A stretch of DNA of 8,206 bases from Chitinophagales bacterium (lineage in GTDB: Bacteria > Bacteroidota > Bacteroidia > Chitinophagales > UBA10324): contig JACCZZ010000356.1 of NCBI GenBank assembly GCA_013695715.1, forward strand, positions 1-8,206. Reading direction: 5' to 3'. Shown here in pieces: positions 1 through 4,453 of the stretch (positions within the stretch are counted from its first letter, which is position 1; the number at the start of each line of letters is the position of its first letter). Both the position numbers and the translations under genes were made by a program. The notes below the pieces were generated by a model that was not told the origin of the DNA, made no database searches, and saw nothing but the letters and a program-made list of their open reading frames with translations.

Positions 1-499
1 AAATGTCTTCTATGTGTTGCTGAAAGATTTCATTTGGAAATAAGATGTGTTTATATATAAAAGAAATGATCTCCTGGTCCTCAGGCAGAAGCGGATTTTC
101 CTTATCAGAATATCTCTCATACTCTTCAGATTTTTTTAAACTCTGAAAAAATAATCGAAAGTAATCTGTGTCAGCACGGTTATCCAGCTTTTCACGCCTT
201 ATTTCTCTATATAAGGTTTCCTGTTCTACCAGATGTTGAATTATGGAATTATAAAAGAGCTGAACCGAAAAATTCTCCTTTTCAGCTTGAATAAATTTTT
301 CCGATCTTATTTGTACGTCGGTTATTACATATTCAGAAGTCTTACAAATAACATACAGATTGTATAAGAAGGCACGGTAAAAGCTGTTGATATTTTCGAG
401 CATCGTTTTCTCCAGACGCTCTAATGTTTTTTCCTGATCATGTTCATGTGCATACACAGTTTGCATCACCTTAATCCGAACATTCCTTCTCGATAGCAT
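1..499 (-). CDS. nusB: Transcription antitermination factor NusB, 3' end cut by window edge
   Basis: The minus-strand reading frame opens at ATG 499-497 and stays open to base 1, giving 166 visible codons. The protein begins MLSRRNVRIKVMQTVYAHEH, the characteristic start of Bacteroidota NusB proteins (Arg-rich, then the first helix with the VMQTVYA core). NusB binds the boxA RNA of rRNA leaders together with S10 (NusE) and supports antitermination and rRNA maturation. The rest of the visible part is helical, charged and rich in Lys/Glu; the C-terminal part of the NusB fold lies beyond the left edge. Bacteroidota NusB proteins are commonly longer (about 300 residues) than the roughly 140-residue E. 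coli protein, so a long frame is expected. The start is preceded by an A-rich stretch and no Shine-Dalgarno, as usual in this phylum. It lies 122 bases downstream of the leucine dehydrogenase gene on the same strand, probably in one transcript. Confidence 0.88.
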   Translation of the reverse strand, partial: MLSRRNVRIKVMQTVYAHEHDQEKTLERLEKTMLENINSFYRAFLYNLYVICKTSEYVITDVQIRSEKFIQAEKENFSVQLFYNSIIQHLVEQETLYREIRREKLDNRADTDYFRLFFQSLKKSEEYERYSDKENPLLPEDQEIISFIYKHILFPNEIFQQHIEDI

Positions 500-561
500 T
501 TTTTCTAATTAAGATGGTAAAACAGATTAGCAAATTAATACCTCAGATAGTATGATGCTTT

Positions 562-586
562 GCCAATTTATAGCAGGCAATTTGGC
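562..586 (-). other. Weak hairpin in the spacer between the dehydrogenase gene and nusB
   Basis: GCCAA at 562-566 pairs with TTGGC at 582-586, extended by two A/T pairs after one mismatch, around a loop of about nine bases. No T-run follows on the minus strand, so it does not look like a terminator. It could be an RNA structure or a binding site in the 122-base spacer. No good TAnnTTTG promoter was found for nusB; the closest minus-strand match is TTAATTTG at 538-531, with one mismatch. Confidence 0.25.
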
Positions 587-621
587 GATATCCTAAAATG
601 GTTATAGGGAACTAAGTGACC

Positions 622-1728
622 CTATCTTCGTGAATTAAGTATTGCTATGCTACGCAGTCTTTCTTCCGCAATCTCATTTGCCGCTTTATAGGTTGGTATA
701 TTTTTTTGTTTTGCATGAGCAAATATCTCCAAAGTTCGGTGGTATATTTTTTCTGTTTCTACAGTCACTCTTTCACTATTATAAGATTGTAGTTCCATGG
801 CCACATTGATTAATCCACCGGCGTTAATTACAAAATCAGGAGCGTATAATATTCCCTTTTCAACCAGCAACTGTCCATGCACCTTCTCATCTGCCAGCTG
901 ATTGTTCGCAGCTCCTGCAATGATAGAACACCTAAGGAGATCGATAGTATCATCATTTATTGTAGCTCCCAACGCACATGGAGCATAGATGTCAAAATCA
1001 TGATCATATAATGCATCTGCATTTACAACTATTACATTATGCTTTTTACTAACTGCAGCTATACGATCATCATATAAATCAGTAATTAAAATTTTTGCAT
1101 CTTCCTGCTCGAGATAATTCACGAGGTGTGCTCCCACATGTCCCACACCCTGCACCATCACTTTTTTTCCAGATAAAGAATCATTACCATAAACTTGTTT
1201 TGCCGCCGCTTTCATTCCCATATATACTCCCAAAGCTGTGAATGGTGAGGGATCTCCACCCCCCCCCATATATTCCGGAAGCCCAGTGACATACTTTGTT
1301 TCACGAGCAATCCATTCCATATCTTCTTTAGAGGTGCCTACATCTTCTGCAGTGATGTATTTACCGCTGAGGCTATTCACAAACTTACCATAGCGTCGAA
1401 AAAGAGATTCGGATTTGTCTTTTCTCGAATCACCAATTATCACTGCCTTACCTCCGCCCAGATATAATCCTGTTATAGCAGCTTTGTAGGTCATGCCCCG
1501 AGAAAGTCGCAATGCATCCTTCAAAGCTTCATCGTCACTGGAATAATTCCAGAACCGTGTGCCACCAAGTGAAGGTCCAAGTACGGTGTTGTGGATTGCA
1601 ATAATACATTTCAGTCCTGATGCTTTATCATGGCAGAAAACCACCTGCTCATGATCCATTTCCGAAATCTGATCAAAAATGGAATATGTTGATGTTACTG
1701 GTTGGGTAACTTGGGTAGCAACTGCCAT
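622..1728 (-). CDS. Leucine dehydrogenase-type Glu/Leu/Phe/Val dehydrogenase
   Basis: This 368-residue protein belongs to the Glu/Leu/Phe/Val dehydrogenase family and best resembles leucine dehydrogenase (L-leucine + NAD+ + H2O to 4-methyl-2-oxopentanoate + NH4+ + NADH), a cytosolic enzyme of branched-chain amino-acid metabolism. The N-terminal dimerisation/substrate domain has LGPSLGGTRFW (50-60), MTYKAA with Lys82 and LGGGKAV with Lys94; the 12-residue spacing of the two lysines matches the substrate-binding and catalytic lysines of characterised leucine dehydrogenases. Asp129 in TAEDVGTS is also conserved. The Rossmann domain has GVGHVG (194-199) and an acidic residue after the second strand (ITDL, Asp217), which favours NAD+ over NADP+. 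The INAGGLINVAMEL segment lies at 301-313. Length is near the family's usual ~360. The ATG at 1728 gives the extended N-terminus seen in Bacteroidota homologues. A nine-G run encodes Gly155-Gly158. The substrate (Leu, Val, Ile) cannot be settled by reading alone. nusB follows on the same strand. Confidence 0.9.
   Translation of the reverse strand: MAVATQVTQPVTSTYSIFDQISEMDHEQVVFCHDKASGLKCIIAIHNTVLGPSLGGTRFWNYSSDDEALKDALRLSRGMTYKAAITGLYLGGGKAVIIGDSRKDKSESLFRRYGKFVNSLSGKYITAEDVGTSKEDMEWIARETKYVTGLPEYMGGGGDPSPFTALGVYMGMKAAAKQVYGNDSLSGKKVMVQGVGHVGAHLVNYLEQEDAKILITDLYDDRIAAVSKKHNVIVVNADALYDHDFDIYAPCALGATINDDTIDLLRCSIIAGAANNQLADEKVHGQLLVEKGILYAPDFVINAGGLINVAMELQSYNSERVTVETEKIYHRTLEIFAHAKQKNIPTYKAANEIAEERLRSIAILNSRR
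1259..1267. repeat. Nine-base C/G homopolymer inside the dehydrogenase gene
   Basis: Nine consecutive C on the plus strand read as nine G in the coding strand, forming the GGG GGG GGT part of the Gly155-Gly158 codons just before the conserved DPSP motif. Such a run is conspicuous in AT-rich DNA. The frame is intact at nine bases; one base more or less would shift it. Confidence 0.9.
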
Positions 1729-1740
1729 CAGAATGAATTT

Positions 1741-1759
1741 TAGATTATTGATTAGATTA
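1741..1759. repeat. Short direct repeat TAGATTA x2 upstream of the dehydrogenase
   Basis: TAGATTA occurs at 1741-1747 and again at 1753-1759, a 12-base period, within about 30 bases upstream of the dehydrogenase start codon. It may be an operator-like site or chance in AT-rich DNA. Confidence 0.3.
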
Positions 1760-1810
1760 AAAGCATGGCTAAATTATCGAAAACCACCCTTTAATTGATA
1801 TGAATTCATG

Positions 1811-1818
1811 TAGGTTTG
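1811..1818 (+). promoter_or_regulatory. Candidate -7 element for the ABC exporter gene
   Basis: TAGGTTTG matches the Bacteroidota -7 consensus TAnnTTTG at all fixed positions. Transcription would begin near 1825, giving a leader of about 60 bases before the ATG at 1888. No convincing -33 TTG/TTTG lies at the expected 17-23 base spacing, which lowers confidence. Confidence 0.4.
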
Positions 1819-1833
1819 CATACGAAAAGGGCT

Positions 1834-1841
1834 CAAAGTTA
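1834..1841 (-). promoter_or_regulatory. Candidate -7 element for the dehydrogenase-nusB unit
   Basis: On the minus strand these bases read TAACTTTG, a full match to TAnnTTTG. Transcription would start near 1827 and run leftward, with a leader of about 100 bases to the start codon at 1728. A -33 element at the expected distance is not evident. It faces the plus-strand box at 1811-1818, and the two predicted starts almost coincide. Confidence 0.35.
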
Positions 1842-1887
1842 TGTTTATTTTTTTGAGAGATAATGAAGTTGGAAGCCCAGAGTATCT

Positions 1888-3684
1888 ATGCATAAGTTAA
1901 GATCACTCAATAAATATCTTTATAAATATCGGTTCAGGCTGGTGATTGGAATCTTTTTTATCGCCTTGTCGAATGGATTTGGTGTTTTCTCGCCTCAGGT
2001 TGTAAGACATGCTGTAGATATTATAACAACTGAAATATCCTACAATCAGTTTTTCCAGGGAACTGCATTAGAGCCTGATTTCATAAAGCACTTCGGGAAG
2101 ACCATCTTACTGTTTGGATTGATAGTAGTATTGCTGGCAATTTTTCGTGGATTATTTCTTTTTTTCATGCGACAAACAATCATCGTAATGTCCAGATTGA
2201 TTGAATATGATCAGAAGAATGAGATTTATGATCATTACCAAAAACTGGATCTTGATTTTTATAAGCGGAACAATACAGGTGATTTAATGTCGCGAATTAC
2301 TGAAGATGTTTCCCGCGTGCGCATGTATACTGGCCCGGCCATTATGTATACCATTAATCTTCTTATTTTATTTGTGATGGTAATTTTTACGATGATTCGG
2401 GTAAATCCGGAGCTTACACTTTATACCATTTTGCCTTTGCCCGTTCTTGGTTTATCTATTTTTTATGTGAATGGAATTATAGAGCGAAAGAGTGAAGCCA
2501 TTCAGCGACAATTGTCTTTTCTAACGACAATATCTCAGGAATCTTTTTCAGGAATCAGAGTAATCAAATCTTATGTGCAGGAGCGTTTCATGAATACATA
2601 TTTCAGTAAAGAATGTGAACAGTACAAAAACAAAACACTTGATCTGGCGCGTGTAGAGGCGGTTTATTTTCCTATTATATTTCTGTTAGTGGGCTTAAGC
2701 ACAGTACTAACGATCTTCATTGGAGGCCTACAGGTGATAGAAGGAAAGATTACGACAGGCAATATTGCTGAGTTTGTAATTTATATAAATATGCTTACCT
2801 GGCCTATCGCTTCCGTAGGATGGGTGATGGCATTGGTACAACGGGCTGTTGCTTCCCAAAAAAGGATCGATGAATTTTTAAATGTTCAGCCAAAAATTTC
2901 TTCTCCAAATGTTAGTGCACCTGAGATCAAGGGACGTGTGGAATTTGAAAATGTATTCTTTACCTATCCTAATACCGGAATCCAGGCATTGAAAAATATC
3001 TCGTTTAAAGTTAATCCGGGGCAGAGGGTAGCTGTAATCGGTAGGACAGGTTCGGGTAAATCATCCCTGGGACAATTGCTGGTTCGGATGTATGACCCAG
3101 AAAGTGGGTCTGTTTTGATTGATGGAACCGACATTCGTGAAATAAATTTATTTGAGCTGCGCACACAGATTGGATACGTCTCCCAGGATGTATTCTTATT
3201 CTCCGATTCAGTTTTTAACAATATTGCATTTGGAATAGATAATGAAGATGTTGACTCAACAAACATAAAAGAGGCAGCAACATATGCATCTGTTGATCGT
3301 GATATTCTTGACCTTCCAGAACAGTATGAAACTATGGTTGGTGAAAGGGGAGTCACATTATCCGGAGGACAAAAACAACGAATTTCAATTGCACGCGCCC
3401 TTGTTAAAGATCCTAAGATTGTGGTCTTCGATGATTGTCTTTCAGCAGTTGATGCCCAAACAGAAATTCAGATTCTGGGATACCTTAATGAATTCTTAAA
3501 AGACAGAACAACCATCATCATAACACATCGTATTTTTTCCCTATTTAATTTCGACACCATCATAGTGCTTGATGATGGACAAATTATTGAGCAGGGCAAC
3601 CACGATACACTAATGCAGCGGCAGGGTGCATACTATGATTTATATGAAAAACAGCAAATCGCCGAAAAGGTAGTAGCTGGGTGA
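1888..3684 (+). CDS. ABC exporter half-transporter (fused TMD and NBD) with altered Walker B
   Basis: This 598-residue protein has the type IV (MsbA/MdlA/BmrC-like) ABC exporter layout: an N-terminal membrane domain with about six hydrophobic segments (roughly 16-36, 72-94, 148-170, 174-195, 258-281, 293-317) and a C-terminal ATPase domain. Visible ATPase motifs are the A-loop Tyr360, Walker A GRTGSGKSS (385-393), Q-loop Gln433 in YVSQD, signature LSGGQ (491-495), Walker B IVVFD (511-515), D-loop SAVD (519-522) and H-loop His547. The residue after the Walker B Asp, normally the catalytic Glu, is Asp516 (FDDCLSAVD). This substitution is known from one half of heterodimeric exporters such as BmrC/BmrD and is also seen in MdlA-like proteins. 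No partner gene is present here. It sits in the inner membrane and exports an unknown substrate (lipid, peptide or drug). A stop at 1864-1866 precedes the frame and 1888 is the only upstream Met, so the start is secure. Confidence 0.92.
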   Translation: MHKLRSLNKYLYKYRFRLVIGIFFIALSNGFGVFSPQVVRHAVDIITTEISYNQFFQGTALEPDFIKHFGKTILLFGLIVVLLAIFRGLFLFFMRQTIIVMSRLIEYDQKNEIYDHYQKLDLDFYKRNNTGDLMSRITEDVSRVRMYTGPAIMYTINLLILFVMVIFTMIRVNPELTLYTILPLPVLGLSIFYVNGIIERKSEAIQRQLSFLTTISQESFSGIRVIKSYVQERFMNTYFSKECEQYKNKTLDLARVEAVYFPIIFLLVGLSTVLTIFIGGLQVIEGKITTGNIAEFVIYINMLTWPIASVGWVMALVQRAVASQKRIDEFLNVQPKISSPNVSAPEIKGRVEFENVFFTYPNTGIQALKNISFKVNPGQRVAVIGRTGSGKSSLGQLLVRMYDPESGSVLIDGTDIREINLFELRTQIGYVSQDVFLFSDSVFNNIAFGIDNEDVDSTNIKEAATYASVDRDILDLPEQYETMVGERGVTLSGGQKQRISIARALVKDPKIVVFDDCLSAVDAQTEIQILGYLNEFLKDRTTIIITHRIFSLFNFDTIIVLDDGQIIEQGNHDTLMQRQGAYYDLYEKQQIAEKVVAG

Positions 3685-3693
3685 TTTGTTGAC

Positions 3694-3716
3694 TAAACTG
3701 GCGAGGTGCCGTTTTA
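3694..3716 (+). terminator. Possible intrinsic terminator after the ABC exporter gene
   Basis: TGGC (3699-3702) pairs with GCCG (3708-3711, one G-T wobble) around a GAGGT loop. After one mismatch, TAAA (3694-3697) pairs with TTTA (3713-3716). A TTTT run at 3712-3715 forms part of the outer stem. The hairpin is short and imperfect, so termination may be partial. Confidence 0.35.
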
Positions 3717-3722
3717 AAAGAT

Positions 3723-3754
3723 TTTGAATTTAAATTCGGAAAAGAATATATTTG
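3723..3754 (+). promoter_or_regulatory. Bacteroidota-type promoter for the PUR-family gene
   Basis: A -33 element TTTG at 3723-3726 is separated by 20 bases from a perfect -7 element TATATTTG at 3747-3754 (consensus TAnnTTTG). Spacing and both boxes fit the housekeeping sigma factor of Bacteroidota. Transcription should start around 3760, leaving a leader of only about 20-25 bases before the GTG start at 3783. This is the strongest promoter match I found in the window. Confidence 0.65.
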
Positions 3755-3782
3755 CCATGCTTAGCAACTAAATATATTCACT

Positions 3783-4250
3783 GTGGAGGAAAAAAAAGGA
3801 AGCTTTAAGTCTGAATCTGTTTTTTCGAAAAAGCTGAGGGCCGGAAAAAGAAGAACCTACTTCTTTGATGTTAAATCAACTAAGGCTAATGATTACTTTT
3901 TAACCATCACGGAGAGTAAAAAACGGCAGGATGACAGTTACGAACGTTTTAAAATTTTTCTTTATAAAGAAGATTTTAATAAGTTTATTGAATCCCTCAA
4001 CGAAACGATCGATCATATCAAAAGGGAACTGATGCCTCATTATGACTTTGATGAGTTTGCCAAGCGACAAGCAGAATATGAAAAAAACAGAGAAGCCACA
4101 AGAATGGAAGGTGAAATGAGCCATGACAATCCTGTAGTTGAAAATCATAATGAAGGAGAACAGAGAGGGAGCGGCGCAGATGGTATTTCCGGCAGGGTAG
4201 AAACAATTCCTGAGGATAAATCTTTGAATGAAGAAGACCTTAAATGGTAG
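3783..4250 (+). CDS. PUR-alpha-like nucleic-acid-binding protein (DUF3276 family)
   Basis: The 155-residue product carries one PUR repeat at about residues 11-83. Recognisable parts are SVFSKKLRAGKRRTYFFDVK (12-31), DYFLTITESKKR (37-48) and the helix KIFLYKEDFNKFIESLNETI (57-76). PUR-family proteins bind single-stranded nucleic acid, and the spirochaete homologue BpuR binds DNA and RNA and dimerises to form the full PUR fold. In Bacteroidota these are annotated as DUF3276 or PUR-family proteins of poorly defined role, probably nucleoid or RNA regulation. The remaining 70 residues are charged, low-complexity and probably disordered, ending in EEDLKW. The start is GTG: an in-frame stop lies at 3762-3764 and no ATG occurs between it and the PUR repeat. 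No Shine-Dalgarno is seen. A promoter upstream and a terminator downstream suggest a single-gene transcript. Confidence 0.85.
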   Translation: MEEKKGSFKSESVFSKKLRAGKRRTYFFDVKSTKANDYFLTITESKKRQDDSYERFKIFLYKEDFNKFIESLNETIDHIKRELMPHYDFDEFAKRQAEYEKNREATRMEGEMSHDNPVVENHNEGEQRGSGADGISGRVETIPEDKSLNEEDLKW

Positions 4251-4274
4251 TTTAACCTTAGGGAAAATCTTAGT

Positions 4275-4297
4275 AAGCTCCTTCTGAGGAGTTTTTT
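4275..4297 (+). terminator. Intrinsic terminator after the PUR-family gene
   Basis: AAGCTCCT (4275-4282) pairs with AGGAGTTT (4287-4294), with one G-T wobble, around the loop TCTG, and a run of six T occupies 4292-4297. It begins 25 bases after the stop codon, which fits a rho-independent terminator for this gene. Confidence 0.75.
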
Positions 4298-4362
4298 CAT
4301 TTATAGGAATATGGAACAGTTTTTATCTTATTTCTGCAACCATCATCATAAACTTAAATTCT

Positions 4363-4381
4363 TTAAAGGGCTAAGCTTTAA
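4363..4381. other. Small inverted repeat upstream of the exported arylsulfotransferase-like gene
   Basis: TTAAAG (4363-4368) and CTTTAA (4376-4381) are perfect inverted copies around a seven-base loop. GGG at 4368-4370 and CCC at 4382-4384 offer an alternative pairing. It lies about 70 bases before the next gene and has no adjacent T-run, so an operator or leader hairpin is as likely as chance. The rest of 4298-4453 is AT-rich and holds no gene; a near -7 box TATCTTTTG at 4394-4402 has one extra base. Confidence 0.25.
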
Positions 4382-4453
4382 CCCACGGCAGAGCATAAAA
4401 CCATATCTTTTGCATAGGTAAACTTTTAGTTGCTGCTTCATCAATTCTCTTAA

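Noticed and set aside
604..625. Six-base-pair hairpin ATAGGG/CCCTAT at the end of the dehydrogenase gene as a terminator
   Set aside because: The stem is short and no T-run follows on the minus strand; nusB continues in the same direction.
1871..1875. GGAAG as a Shine-Dalgarno for the ABC exporter
   Set aside because: It ends 12 bases before the ATG, too far for normal use, and Bacteroidota genes usually lack such sites.
2964..3356. 130-codon minus-strand open frame inside the ABC exporter gene
   Set aside because: It lies opposite the highly conserved ATPase domain, has no recognisable domain and is a shadow of the real frame.
4394..4402. TATCTTTTG as a -7 element for the exported arylsulfotransferase-like gene
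   Set aside because: It has one base too many between TA and TTTG, and no -33 TTG is present at the right distance.
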